Source of the DNA: Hymenopus coronatus
Taxonomy: Eukaryota; Arthropoda; Insecta; Mantodea; Hymenopodidae
Assembly: GCA_030762935.1 (NCBI GenBank)
Contig: CM060900.1
Span: forward strand, 440,255,759 to 440,319,758
DNA length: 64,000 nt
Direction of reading: 5' to 3'
A program made the translations under genes and the position numbers. Positions 12,490-25,244 of the stretch are shown in pieces; within the stretch, counting starts at the first letter, position 1; each line of letters begins with the position of its first letter. A model generated the notes under the pieces. That model made no database searches and had not been told where the DNA came from. It saw only the letters and a list, made by a program, of their open reading frames with translations.

Positions 12490-13370
12490 TTCATCTCAAA
12501 AAATGGTACACACATGTAAATGACATTGCCATACTTCCTGAGAAACTTATAAACGATTCACTCTAACTCCTGAATATACAAAATAAATCAATTCAGTTAA
12601 CCATAGAAACCAAACAAGGCGGCTGTCTTAACATTTCTTGACTTCAAGATAATCAGGACCAGAAAGCAAAATCTAAGATTTGGAGTACACAGAAAACCAA
12701 AATCAAGAACTGCATAAAGAGTGATAGCTACAATCCCATAGCACAAAAATATGCAGTCCTAAATAGCCTAACATCCAGATTAGTGTTCATTCCAATAAAA
12801 AATATTGAATACCAACAAAAGTACCAAAAGATACTCCAAATGGCTGCCAACAATGGCTTCCACAAAAGTGCAGTAGCCAAGAGAAAGCACAAATATAAAA
12901 AAATGAACCACATAATGCATACAACCACCCTACAGAACCACTGTGACCTGCTTCAGTTCAGAAAATTTACCTGTCATCTTTGGGCACCCAATGAATTTCA
13001 GATCATCTTCAAGAATCATAACATCACCTTAGATCCAAAAACAGAATTCAGGAACTACTGTTGTAAAAAATTAAAGGATCCTATTCCAGCAAACAAAAAA
13101 CCAGGAATTTATGAAATTAAATGCTCAAAACTGTAATCTAGGATATATAGGAAGGACAAAAAGAAGTTTTGAAACCAGATTAAAAGAACATATGCAAAAC
13201 CTCAAATACAACCAGAAAAATCAGCAGTTGTCCACCGCTTCTGGTTACATCAGGATACAAAATTTCACAGAATATAGAACTTAAAACAGGTTAACAATAC
13301 TGAATTAGATATCTGGAAGATCTGCATCATGAAGTAAAAGAAACCATTTTATGAATTTTGATTTATTGCC
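12490..13370 (+). mobile_element. Penelope-like element, RT end plus GIY-YIG
   Basis: Frame pieces: KWYTHVNDIAIL (motif C, normally RYVDD, with the first catalytic Asp changed to Asn), SLDFKIIRTR, FGVHRKP, a thumb region at 12783-13136, then GIYEIKCSK and LGYIGRTKRSFETRLKEHM, a well-kept GIY-YIG endonuclease motif with its Arg. Several stops and at least one frameshift. It sits between R1 copies 2 and 3, so it probably landed in or next to R1. Confidence 0.88.
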
Positions 13371-13639
13371 ATACAGCAACCTTTGGAAGTTCATAGATCC
13401 AGCACCAGATTCCTCCACAAGTGATGCACTCCCACTCTCATCTTTGATGCTAACAAAGTGAGATTGTCAGAATTAGGAATTGAAAATGGGAGCAAATGTT
13501 CCCAAAACCAGTCCCAGTAAGCAATTATCCATTTTTGTGTTACAAAAACTAACTCTAAATTCTTTTCATTGAATATTAATCTCATCACGGTCACAAGCTT
13601 TGCGTATTTGCAAAATTTAAATAAGGGGACTGAAATATC

Positions 13640-13870
13640 AACTTTTATGCAGAATTAACCATTTCTGAGATATTCCTTCTTTTGGTTTAAATGTCCCAGT
13701 ACTCATTCTTTTCTCAAATGAGAAGTTCATTGGTCAAGCAAAGAGAATGGATTTAGGATTTGATCATCATTTAACTCTACTGCATTCTCATAATGTCATT
13801 GTGTCTACAAGAAAATGTGTAATATAAACATTTCTACTGGCATTTATCTCATTTAACGTGAAGTAGATAT
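13640..13870 (+). repeat. Repeat R1, copy 3 (partial)
   Basis: Duplicates the part of R1 beginning AATTAACCATTTCTGAGATA and including AAATGTCCCAGTACT and CTCAAATGAGAAGTTC. The private variant shared with copy 2 points to a local duplication. Confidence 0.75.
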
Positions 13871-15044
13871 AAGCAGCAGTTTTTTTTTTTTATCAAGTTT
13901 GATGAATGGTTAGAGAAGGTCATTTGAATGTGCCAAATCAGATTTATTCTATAGTAAACTTTTTCCATTTCTTATGGTTTATCAGCAACACAAAATTGGG
14001 AATATGCATGGCAATGTAATTTATGCTCAAGTATGAGCTATTCTGATACAAAATTTCATAAGAATTCTGAAATTTCAAAAACAAAAGATAACTCCAAATA
14101 CAATTTAATCTGCAATAAGGTCACATGAGAGAGTAATGCATACTAATTGGTCAATGTCACTGTTTAGTATGTGATTCCAAGCAGAATGAGTGTAGTACAT
14201 TTTGCTATGTAACACTCAATATTTATTTCCCTTTTATTTTAGTATATCCTGTAATTAAATGCAGCTTTTGAGTATCACATGTTGCAGAAGATTTTGGTTT
14301 CTGGATCGACATGAATTCTGGCCAGATGCTGAAACAGAAAGGTTAAAAGTTGTGCATAGTTCATCTGGTACTAACATATTACAGACCTGCAGTGTATAGT
14401 CCCTTTAGTACTAATACATTGCCGACTTCCAACAACTTGTTTATTCTCTTGTCAGAAAACCTGAAATCAGAGGGAAAGGATTTTGTCATTGTCAGGATAT
14501 GTTAACATATTGGAGTTACTAATTATAGTAGAGGGGTTCATTGCATAGTTAAATGTACAGTAATATTTTTCTGTGCTTTTATGCTTAATTTCTCACTAAT
14601 GTGAAGTTCTCATAGGCATACATTTGCCATTTTTAAAGCCTTGTGAACTATTTAAACATTTTGATAACTTATTTTTTTGTGTTTAATAAAAGGTATTAAT
14701 ATATTATTATGCAAACATAACTATCTTTTCTTGTGCCAAACTAAGATCGGGTAAAAATCAAAACTAAGCAATGATCCTTTTTCTTTACCTGTCCAGTATG
14801 ACCCTCTTTATGTAAGAAAAAAAAGAGTACTAATTTATTTAATCTTTTCTTTTATTATCCTGATATAATTAGAAGTGCTTTGCAGCTTTTTAGCCTTTTA
14901 TTGTGTGTCAGAGCATCTAGAAGTGGCAACTATTTTCATTCTCCATCTTGTGTTCTATTGTATCCAATAGAAATTAATAACCTGCTAGTGTAATGAAAAA
15001 CAGTTTTAAGCTGGGTATTTGGCTTAGTACTTAAAGCAAATTAT
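13871..15044. other. Intron sequence, nothing identified
   Basis: AT-rich, with a short A/T run near 13881-13890. No coding or repeat signal linked to other parts of the window. Confidence 0.45.
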
Positions 15045-17148
15045 TAAGGACTGGTTCTACAATGGCCCAATAAGCCTGCCTATAGTTATTCACCAAATAA
15101 TTTTATCTGCCGATAAACAAAGCTTTTGTTCTACAATCACATATGTTCCTCTGGATAGTAATCCTATGGATAGTTTGTAGAGCGTTAAGTTTGTCATTCT
15201 GAATTTGATGGAAGTGCTACTGGTGGAGAATTTGTAAACCAAAAAAACAATGGAGAATTGCCTTGTGAAGCAGGCCAAAACAAACAAAATAAAGGATAGT
15301 TTATACCAGGGGAATTCTTTTGCCATGTTTTAGAATAAAATGGAAGAGATGATGACTGCAAAAGTGTGATAAACCTCATAGAAGCATGCAAAATGGAGGG
15401 GAAAATAAAGTCTGATGTTATAACCTGGCCAGGGGATGCTAATAATTACGTTAGGAATCACATAACCTTACTTTCCTGTTACTTTTTGTTTATGTACTTC
15501 TCGTTTCCTAATGCTGAAATGAATGCTTACTGATATAAGAGAGAGCTATGTGTATACGAGTGAATGCTAAAAACTACATATTTTGACAATTCTGTTAATA
15601 TTGAAAAGTCCAAGATTTTGTAACTGGAATGGGCTTTAAAATGCCTTGAATTCATAAAGTACAATTCATAAAATACTATTAAAAGTTTGCAAAGCCTGTG
15701 TATTAGAATATGAGCACACTGAGCCTATAAAAGAACATAATGCAAGGCCTCAGGGTAGAGGTTAAGAAGTCGGATTTTCACTTACGCTAATATTGGCATT
15801 TTTCATTCATTACTAGAAATCCCTGGACTTTTCAAAATAGAAATTATAAGGGATAAAGGGGGAGGATGAACCAAACATCCACTAGATTGTACAGTGATTT
15901 CATAAATGTTAGTGGGAGGTATATAAAAGTTAATTAAACCATTGGAATACTCCCATACTTGTCACACTTTTTGGCACTTGGAAGGTGTTACTTTATGTTG
16001 AGGGTCCTAATTGTAAGCCGCAGAGCACAGCTGTGGGAATGCCCGCATCAAAAATGCTAATCATCTGCGTAATAGGAGGTACTCCAAAACGTCATTTGAG
16101 TATTAAAAGTTAGCTGTAAGAAGTATAAAATACAATATTACTTCCTAGCTGTTTTCTAAAAAATGCAATTTTTACTTTCTTTACATGTACTATTACATAC
16201 TTTATAGAGAACTATTGCATTCCACCCAGAATTTTGATACCAAGATTCACCGGAAATACAAGTTTTTGATTTTTAGAAAAAGATCTGTATGTCTGTAACG
16301 AAAAGTGGGTAAAATACCAAACTTGGTATTTAAGTTAAGTATATTCCAAGGATGCGACGCGACAATTTTGAGGAAAATCTCACCCCAAGCTACCCTTTAC
16401 ATGGAAAAAATTATGAAAAATTTAATTTTCTAAAAAAATGGCTTAACAATTTTGATTAAAATACCGTATATTGAAGATATTTGTGTCAAATAAAATGCAT
16501 ATCTTCAATTTTCTGGGAATAACCTCTGAAGACCTCTTTATTCTGGATGAATTTTGCTGGATGTTGCATAACTAATAAACCATAAAAGAAAGACAAAAAC
16601 TTACTATACAAAAAATTTATGTCTCAAAAAACATGCAATTTATAATCTTTTTTCGTGGAGTTGACCATTTTTGAGATATTCCTTGTTATTGGTTTTAGTT
16701 TTAATATACTTGAAACTTTTCACAATCAGGGATTTGTCAACCACTGCAATGCAAAGATACTTAATTCGTTCCCATAGCAACCAGCTTTTAAAAGATTTGA
16801 CAATCATTTTAGCGTATTCCCTAAGCTAAGAATAAGCTTATTCGAGTAATTTGTTACAAAGCTGTAGAGAATCATGTGCATGGAGCACATCAGATTTTTT
16901 CTTAATTACTGTTGCTAGTGATAATTGTGAGATGTGAACGTGAGTGGAACCATAACCTCAATGGACAACGACCGTGTAAAACCTATTTGTTGGACATATC
17001 GACTCCAACTAGCCGAAAATGTATCAGCAAAGATGTCTTCCAACTAGTGCTATCTTGAGATTGTAGAATGCCAATCGGCTAGAAATTGGGTACATAGCTA
17101 TCTATATTGGCAAATTGTAGAACTGGCCCTAAGTCAAACAACCATGTT
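15045..17148. mobile_element. TIR DNA transposon, possibly PIF/Harbinger-like
   Basis: Left end AGGACTGGTTCTACAATGGC and right end (reverse complement) AGGGCCAGTTCTACAATTTG are inverted, each flanked by TTA. A second TTCTACAAT lies about 80 bp inside both ends (near 15129 and 17060), like subterminal binding sites. A 3-bp TWA target duplication and G/C-rich tips fit PIF/Harbinger, but no transposase was recognised. An R1 copy lies within it. Confidence 0.5.
16215..16900 (+). repeat. Repeat R1, copy 4
   Basis: Shows ACCAAACTTGGTATTTAAGT, CTACCCTTTACATGGA, ATAACCTCTGAAGACCTC, GTGGAGTTGACCATTTTTGA and TTCCTTGTTATTGGTTTTAG in order. Lies inside the TIR element at 15045-17148. Confidence 0.8.
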
Positions 17149-18670
17149 GAATTAGAAATACAATTACTAAGCTTCAGTGTTACTATCTGAAAACTAATTA
17201 ATAATACACCTTAGTTTCTTTCAATGTTATAAACAAATTATCAAACTTGAGTAACCAGGCATTCAATAGCTAGATCTGGTCAAGTCAGCTTTCAATCTAG
17301 CTCATTTCTCGCTGCAGCTTAGCACGCTTCTCGCAGCCAGCAGTTGAAGCTGAACGCATAGCTGATATGAGAGTGGTTGACCAGCAAGCATACGGAAGTC
17401 TCTAGATTCTTGATTCTCGGAAGACCCCTAAGTCTTGTTAATAGCAAGACTGCGGTGTAATGCGCGGAAACCCGCATAATTAGTCTTGCAGGTTGTATTA
17501 TTTCATCTGTTTAAATGATGCAAGATTTAAATATCCTACCAAGATAAAGATGATATTTAAATAACCACACTAGGGAAAGGGTTAAAAACGAAATGTGGTA
17601 TCAGTTATGTGTACGTGGTCTGCACTTTTATTAAAATAAGTGTGCATATATTTTATTAGTCCTAAGACATTTATGTTGCGAGAAGTAATTCTATTTTCTG
17701 TTGTAATCTGAACCTATTTATACTTAGTAACACAAAGTATGTCATTAACGATTAATATCACTGATTCAAACCATTTACTGCCTTTTATAAATGTAGTTTT
17801 AGCCTTTTATTAACTCTAGGTTTTTAAACAATTTTCTTAGCTTTCTAACAATGTTCCTAGCCTCCTCTTCTTTTTTTTTTTTTTTTTTTTTTAAGGGTTT
17901 TAAACAATTTTCCTACCTATTTAAGGAAGTTGACGACAAACACCTTTTATAAAATAATATAGATAAAAATATGAAAACTATTTTACCTCATGGAAGCATA
18001 CTATTAATATGCACTGTAATTAAAGATAATTAATTACACAGTATACTCGTGCTCGAACATTTAAACTAAAAGTTTAGCATGTATTTTTAATATATAACAC
18101 TCATTTAAAACAAACTTCACATTTCAGTAGTTTTGTTGTACACAATTTTCTGTTGGTTTTTAATATATTTATATAGGCAGAAAAAGATCTTTCACATCAC
18201 AAGATGTCACTGGGCGTTTATTTCATACACGCAATTTCTATACCAAGATAAAAATTGTGATAAATTCTTTCCCTGGCTAACCCCACTTGTACACTCAAAA
18301 CAAGACTAAACAAATTGTTAAACAAAAATTCTAATTCAAATGAATTGAAGAAAAAATTGATTCGTTTTCTACCGAGGTTAAAAAAAATAGAATAAAATAA
18401 AACTTAAGTTTAGTGAATTTTAAGTCTTAATGACCCATTTAGCTTTTTTTAGGTTGAGTAAGATCACGCACTAGCATCCAAACCGCTTGAAACGTAAAAG
18501 TACTTTGAAACTTTCTAAATTACTTATAAAATAGGTGAAAATCTAAAAATCTGGGCCCAAATTATTACGTAACTAGTTAATACTTAATACTTCGGATCAT
18601 ATATGAACGTACTTCGTACTCGTGAACCTACTTCGTCTGTAGTTACGAGAATACTCAGTCGCCTCGCTCA
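17149..18670. other. Intron sequence with a 22-bp poly-T run
   Basis: No genes seen. A T-run of 22 lies at 17871-17892. The stretch 18600-18670 is relatively CpG-rich and leads into repeat R3. Confidence 0.45.
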
Positions 18671-18773
18671 TGAGCACTAGTTTTCGATACCGAGATTCTC
18701 GTTGCCACACTCCTGAGAAGTGGCGTGGCTTATGAGTAATGAGTGAGAGTGATACAGGTTTCGACTGCCTCTA
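18671..18773 (+). repeat. Repeat R3, copy 1
   Basis: About 100 bp shared with 40319-40421. Begins TGAGCACTAGTTTTCGATAC, with CACACTCCTGAGAAGTGGC and GAGTGAGAGTG. Most differences between the two copies are transitions. Class unknown. Confidence 0.7.
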
Positions 18774-19089
18774 GTGAGTATGCTTTTGAACCATGAATTT
18801 ATGTTGTCGCTAAACAAACAATTTCTGAGAACCTGGGCTACCATTAATGCATATCATTTATGCTTTTTGGAACCTTTATCTGTTAATTTGATAAAAAACA
18901 CGTGGAAATAAAACTAAAAAAACTATATATTACCACCATGAATGCAAGTATTAAAGAGCTTCTATAAATAACATGCCATTTACATTTACAAGTATTATAG
19001 TGCAATTTAATTTCATACTTAACAATGACATCATGTCAAAAGCATTTTCAAGACACTTATGAAATGGGAGTTTAAAAGACTTCTTCCTT

Positions 19090-19440
19090 GCCCTCTAGGG
19101 AATTAAACATCGCAATGCAATAACATATAATTTGAGGATGACCTTTGCTCTAAAAATATTTTTAGCCATCATTGATGTTCCTAATTAAATTAAACTCATT
19201 TAGAATGAAGAGGATTTCAGAAGCTATTCCCAGAAAATTTAAATGTACATTATATTGACATGTAAATATCTTAAAACATTTAATTTATTTTCTTCAAAAT
19301 CATTAGAGCCATATTTTGAGATAGTAAACAATGAAAAATTCCCCACCATTTCAAGGGGGGGAATTTTCTTCAGAATCTTTGTGCCGCATCTTTTAAGTTG
19401 CTGAACTTAAATACTAACTTAGGCTTGGAGCAAAAATTGA
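19090..19440 (-). repeat. Repeat R1, copy 5 (reverse orientation)
   Basis: Read on the minus strand it gives GATTCTGAAGAAAATTCCCC, ATGGCTCTAATGATTTTGA, TTTTCTGGGAATAGCTTCTG and AAATCCTCTTCATTCT, in R1 order. It is the only inverted R1 copy seen. Confidence 0.65.
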
Positions 19441-20049
19441 GTTGATTAATGACAGAAAGCAACACAGACTTTTTATATTTTGTGGAACAGTTTTTGAATG
19501 AATGCTAGTTTTCCACATCATTAAACAGACATCAACTGATCTTGGGCAGGCAAGGTGTTTCATCCCTAGATTGCTATTGTGATTATTCTAGGAAGTTATA
19601 CGATGGGTTGCTTTGGAGAATGTCAGAATTGAAGGCTCAGTTCTTATTTTTATCTGTTTCTATCTTGATAACTCTTTCTTTCCTGTTGTACGTTTTAATA
19701 GTTTTGGTACCGATTTGTCATATTTGTAATCCAAAAACACCTGGCAAATGCTACTTTTTATGAATGTCTGTGCTTTATGCTTGAAGTTCTCCTGGGCCCT
19801 ATTTTCTGAGTTTCACTTTGTTTTTGTGATAAGTTATCACAATTGGCAGATTGGATATCTTCAATTTGAAAGTGAATTTGTACAAATTACATCTTTGTGG
19901 TTAAAATTTCTTTTTCTGCCTTATTTATAGGTAATTTATTCATCCTTTCAAGTCACAAACTTCATACCTATATAGTTACCTTCCTAGAGTTGCTGAATTT
20001 GTATCATATATAGTTAACACCCTGGTTACTTATGTATATGTACCATTCC
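19441..20049. other. Intron sequence, nothing identified
   Basis: Overlapping short frames at 19542-19930 encode hydrophobic low-complexity peptides without motifs. Confidence 0.4.
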
Positions 20050-21343
20050 CCCTATTTGTACATTTTTATACCCTACTGACCTAATCTATTTCTCTCTTTT
20101 ATAAATTACAACCGCTTCAGTTCTATTATTAAGATCATTTTTCCTGTTCTTGGCCATGCCAGACCCTTTCTTTCCATTTTTTCACAGACATCAATGTATT
20201 TTTCTCTTCCCCATTCTTTCTTAACATTCCTATATAATATTAAAGTACTCTTATCCCTTATGCTACTTATTAATTCTGGTATTCTATATTGTCTATCCTA
20301 GCTTTCACTTTATTCCATAGTTTTTGTCTCCCTATCATCTGTTGATTGGCTAGCTCACCCAGTCCAACTTCTCTTACAATTTCCTTTAATTGACATATCC
20401 AATTTATTTCCCATTTTGCCTATTCTTGTGCCTTAAAGCAGTCTTTAACAATATTTCTTTCCTCTAATACTTGGATCCTCTTCCAATACTTCACTATCCG
20501 TTTGACTAATGATCCCTTCCACCCAGCTCTTCCCAATTCAACTAATGCTACCCCATTAGGAGCTATTTTTGGTAATCCCAATATAATTTTGCAAAAGCAC
20601 CTATGAATTTGATCTATACATTCCCACTCTTTTTCAGTCTCCCAAATCTCTATGCCATGCATCATTCTTGATTTCCCTGTTGCTGCATATATTCTGACTA
20701 CCCAGTTTACTCTCATATTTGGTATTCTCTTTAAGCATGTTCTTATGCAATTAATAGCTAATTTCCCCTTACCTAGCAAACTTTTCCTTTGCTCTGTCCA
20801 TTATCCATTGCTATTTAGCCTTTAGTAATCAAACTTGTTTACACTTTGAATTCACTCCCCTATAGTCACTATCTCTCTTCTCTTGTTCTTACAAACCATA
20901 ATTTTAGATTTACTTTTACTTATTTTTAAACCCCATTTTTTGAAGTATTTTTCTGTTGCTTCTATTGCTTTCTTTAAATCTCCACTTGAGATTGCTGCTG
21001 CTACAACTAGATAATCCACAAAGAGCAAACTCAGAACATCTTTATTTTTGATTGCTGGGCATTGTGAATTTTCTCTTGCTATTTCTTGGAGTTTGTCATC
21101 GATAAGTAAAATAAAATGGGACTTAATTTACAACCTTGCCTTAAACCAATTGCATTTGATACCCAATCTATTATTTTGTTGTTTGCAAGCCTTATGTAGG
21201 ATTTATTACCTGAATACAGCCTCTCTGCTAGTTGCACAAATTTCTCACTCACTCCCTTTGTTCTCAACTTATGCCAAAGTGTATCCCTTTGAATAGTATC
21301 AAAGGCCTTTTCTAGATCTGTGAAAAATATTAGTGACCCTTGT
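20050..21343 (-). mobile_element. LINE (non-LTR retrotransposon), 5'-truncated
   Basis: On the minus strand: FTDLEKAFDTIQRDTLWHKL (RT motif A), IGLRQGCKLSPILF (motif B), LLFVDYLV (motif C, normally YADD, so catalytic Asp is lost), then WGLKISKSKSKIMV. The C-terminal region is at 20420-20779, with IEIWETEKEWECIDQIHRCF, and further down YRNVKKEWGREKYIDVCEKM and RKGLAWPRTGK. Several stops and frameshifts. The 5' part (endonuclease) is missing, as is usual for truncated LINE insertions. Clade not assigned. Confidence 0.88.
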
Positions 21344-22238
21344 ATGTATATTATAATACAACAAAGAACGCAACAAATCTGGCCATAATATTGCTCTCCA
21401 TTCAAAATGTGAGCTAGAGGATAGCTTGAACCTTCCAATTTTGTAAGAAGGTTGATGCACATTCCATGTTCTTTTATGAACACAGCCTGGAATTCTATTG
21501 TATTTGCATCACTTTCAAAAGTATGCAACACCATTTTGAGTTAGTTTCATTTCATTCTTATTAGCAAAGGCAACAATAAGGGGAAAGAATTTGGCAAGAT
21601 AGAACACATTTTCAAACCACGAATTCCAACAAGTGTCCACTTGCATTGGATGCAAGAGACAGTTTTTCCCCTCATTGTCTGCCAAAAACTGAGCAAATAA
21701 ATGCTTCCTTTTTCTGGTGTGCAGGAACATACTCTTATGTTTTTTAAACAACAGTTTCAGTTCCTGTAAATGCTGAGCCCAAATATTGCTAATGATGTTC
21801 AGCTTATGAGTCCAACACTGAACTCACTTCAAATTTTTGCCACATAAGTGTTAATCCATCAGCACATTTGATCATGTACCTTGCCGAGTCTGTAGCCACA
21901 CTTTTTACATTATCTGTTTTAAGTGAATAAGAATGCTCTGAATACAGTGAGTGGCATTCGCATTGTCCGAAAAGTGAAGGCCAGCAACGAGAAGTTCGGG
22001 TTTGAAAAACCAAAAATCCTGAACAATATATTCTCCCCATTTTGTCAGTTGTTTCATCACAGAAGACATCTTAAGTTTTTCCCCTCCACTTTTCCATATT
22101 CAATCCATTAACTTCCCAAGTCCACTACATATTTGTAGCAGAGTTCATGCATATGGTAAATCTCCTGCCCCTGTAGAAGGGAATTAAAGAGGAATTAGGA
22201 ATGGAAATCACAAATGTTTAGGGTCAGGCAGTTAAATA
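21344..22238 (-). mobile_element. hAT-like transposase relic, catalytic part
   Basis: Minus strand frames join as DETTDKMGRIYCSGFLVF (the first catalytic block of hAT-like proteins), TDNVKSVATDSARYMIKC, then after a shift CWTHKLNIISNIWAQHL, HTRKRKHLFAQFLADN, VDTCWNSWFENVFYLAKFFP, and ESDANTIEFQAVFIKEHGMC with INLLTKLEG. Order and motifs fit a hAT-superfamily transposase (D-S then C..H/W). Stops and two frameshifts. The upstream zinc finger is at 23920-24245, beyond an inserted pogo element. Confidence 0.75.
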
Positions 22239-22240
22239 TG

Positions 22241-23916
22241 TAGGGGAACGGAGGGTAATACCGCTTGGTGGGTAATTCTGCTCATGCAAGTGTTTCAGCT
22301 TAGTTGAGAGTTTGACCTGTCCAGGAAGTACTGACATCTTGTGGCAGTCTTAATAACTTTGTAGCAGTTAAATAGTGAATGCAAGGGAGGAAGTTTTGTT
22401 CTAATCTGCAAGAATATTTTCAGTGATAATTTATTACAGAAGTTACTGTGTATAAACCTGAAGGTATACGATGATCCATTATTTTCTGTCCATGACAGTT
22501 ATCACATTCAGAAAGGGGATGCATATAGCTTTCCATTAATATATTGTTAAGCATAAAGAGCGTATGGTTTCTTCACTATTGGCAAAGAATTCCAAAATGG
22601 CCATGTAGGGCAATTGTGCTGAGGTGAGCAGCATTACCCCTCCACTGTGCAGCATTACTTACCTTATCTTTATGAGGTTTATTATACATTTTATAAAGAA
22701 AAATAAAGCATTTAAATATGAACTTTCCTAATTCTTAGAATGCCTATTATTAAATTATAAATTATTAAAATAGACAAGTATTTTATAATCAACCTTTAAC
22801 TTACTGTCTGTGAGTGTTAATTATGAAAATAAACCTTTTGGGCACTTAATTAAAATATCTTCATTTTATTTTCATTAAACTCATTTAGTAATTTTGATGA
22901 TATATTATTACAACTTTTACATATTATTCATTAATTTATTAACAGATGCCTAGGAAAAGGGACAGGGGTACGAATAAGGTAACAAGGTCATTGGAGACAA
23001 TGGAAGCAGCATTTAGAACAGTAAATTCAGGAACTTCAATATTCCTTTCAGCACAATAAAGGATAGAATAGAATCAGGGAAGGTTTTGGGCCATCATTAG
23101 GTGCAAAGTGCATTTTCACAGAGGCTCAGGAAAATGAAATGGAAGGACATGCCTTGACACTTTCAAAATTATATTTTGGTATTACACCTTTGAACTCGGA
23201 AAGATTGTTTTTGAAGATGCAGATCAAAATGGGATCAAAAATAATTTTGCAAAGAGAAGAGAGAGACTGGAAAAGATTGGTTCTACAGTTTCCTTAAAAG
23301 GTATCCCTATTTAATTTTAAGAAAGCCAGAACTTAAAGGAATCGGACCAACAAGCTAATTTCAGCTGCATCTTCTTCAAAATCTAAGAAAGGACAAAAGA
23401 GGTCAATCACGCCAGCTGTATCAAATTATAGAGCAAAGAAAATAGAAAGAGTTAAATGGCAGTTATTTGAAAGTTCAGAAGAAGAAGAAGAGGAGTTGTG
23501 CGATGACTACGAACTGGACATCACTCTATTTCATGGTTGTGAGGAGAACGATAATAAAGATATTTGAGCGGTGTGTGGAAAGTTTGGTCGAAATGATGAA
23601 GTCTGGTTCTGATGCACCATTTGTGCATGTTGGACTCATAAAGATTGTAGTGGAGCTAATAAACCACAAAATTATAAATGTCAAATGTCTAACCTTTGAA
23701 CTGACCAGACTGAGCACCATTACCCTCAAGCATCGGGCAGTCCCGCTGATTGCATAGTTTTATAATTTCATTTTTAATTCCTATAATACAATCTTTTTTC
23801 AAATAAAAGGTATTCATTTGTGAAGAAAAATATTTAATGACTGTGTTACAGATAATCCATGTGTTTAGGCATATTTAAGTTTTCCTTAAATGAATGCCAT
23901 TTCCCCTCCTACCCTA
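22241..23916 (+). mobile_element. Pogo-like DNA transposon relic
   Basis: Ends TAGGGGAACGGAGGGTAATA (left) and TAGGGTAGGAGGGGAAATGG (right, reverse complement) form degenerate TIRs at TA. From 22946 the frame reads MPRKRDRGTNKVTRSLETME, the usual start of pogo/CENP-B helix-turn-helix proteins. Near 23261-23350 it reads KDWFYSFLKRYPYLILRKPE, the CENP-B DNA-binding part. Near 23560-23690 it reads VCGKFGRNDEVWF then CTICACWTHKDCSG, a Cys/His finger of the PHD-like type found at pogo C-termini. The DDE catalytic domain is deleted, so this is a nonautonomous derivative. Confidence 0.75.
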
Positions 23917-23919
23917 CCA

Positions 23920-24245
23920 GGATATAATAGTTAATAGAAGAATAAGTACTGCACCTTCAATATACTTGTCCATCCATTTCCATATGTTGGGATCGTCCTC
24001 CTTTATCGAAGGTCTTGAAAGCATTGATTGTGTCTTGGGCCAACAGTCTCTAGGCAGTTTGGAATGATGCTGATTTCGATGTCTGTCGTTGGAATGCAAC
24101 GTTCTTAGCAGCATTTGTCTTATGCTTGTTGTTTTCCACATGTTTTATATAACTGTGCTTTCTTTCCCATGTTACAGTGGCATTGCAATATCGACAGAAT
24201 AGTTTTCCTATCACCTCCATAAAGTCCATGGCCCTAAATTTATTT
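23920..24245 (-). mobile_element. hAT-like relic, N-terminal zinc finger part
   Basis: Minus strand reads GKLFCRYCNATVTWERKHSY then IKHVENNKHKTN, a C2H2 BED-like finger typical of the N-terminus of hAT-type proteins, followed by a decayed linker. It lies upstream, in the same orientation, of the hAT catalytic part at 21344-22238 and is separated from it by the pogo element, so both parts look like one interrupted element. Confidence 0.65.
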
Positions 24246-24539
24246 TCGTGTAAACTACTTTAGGCATCACAGATGCTTAGCAGATCACTTTTAGGTTATG
24301 TATCACAGCACTATAACAAGAGGTTTATGATACCATACTGTATTTCTGTTTTCCAAATTTCATATTTTTTGTAACAATAATTTTGTTTCTGTTCTTGTAC
24401 CTATTCTGCAATGCTATTTTCTACATCTTGCTAGTAAGCTATTCCTCTCCTCTCCTCATAGAACACTTTTTCATTGATATTTTTAATATCATCTTTATTC
24501 TTTTGCCAATGTTTTGCCATCTTCTCTGTTATATCAAAA

Positions 24540-25235
24540 GCCCTTGCTGCAGCATGGTTGCTACCTTTCTTTATCTTAAAATCATTAAGAAGGAAAACCG
24601 CCTACCATTTGTCATATATAGGAAACCCTCTCATCCCAATACTAAAACTAAATGATTACAATCCCATTCTCTAATAACATACAGTACTAAAAAAGTTTGT
24701 GCTCCGATTAATTAAATGTCTTCATGAGCATAGAGAATATGACCATGAACTAAACAGCTACAGAAAGTGAATTTTACACATAGTACATGAGAAAATAGAG
24801 AGAGTAAATGACATCAGCAGATACATTCCAAATGAAAAAGATAATATGATTCTCCAAGAAATTCACATACCACCTAACAGCTTTCTACACATTCCAGAAA
24901 ATCTTAAACAGCACATCGTTTTGACCCCAAGATGTAATTACTGCATTGAAAATACATGAACTGCTAAATCTAAAGATGACATCTAAGATCAGAACAATCC
25001 AGGAATATAACAGTACAGCTACAGTGATTGCGAAAAAATCTATGTTGGAAAATAGAAATGTAAAAAGAGAGTAAAAGTAAGAAAACATAATGTAAAATGA
25101 GAGCAAAAGAATACACCATAAACGGTAAAATTAGGAAAACATGATGTAAAAATGAGAGCAAAAAAACACACCAAAAACTGGAAGAAAAATCAGCGGTTTT
25201 CAAACACACATTGTTTCACCTTATAGGCACATATC
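24540..25235 (+). mobile_element. Penelope-like element fragment
   Basis: Reads FLYLKIIKKENRLPFVIYRK then PSHPNTKTK (the RT motif following YVDD in PLEs), a degenerate thumb, HIPPNSFLHIPENLKQHIVL-like linker, and a decayed GIY-YIG region around 25000-25080 (IQEYNSTATV...). Many stops. Confidence 0.7.
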
Positions 25236-25244
25236 TTCTCCTAA

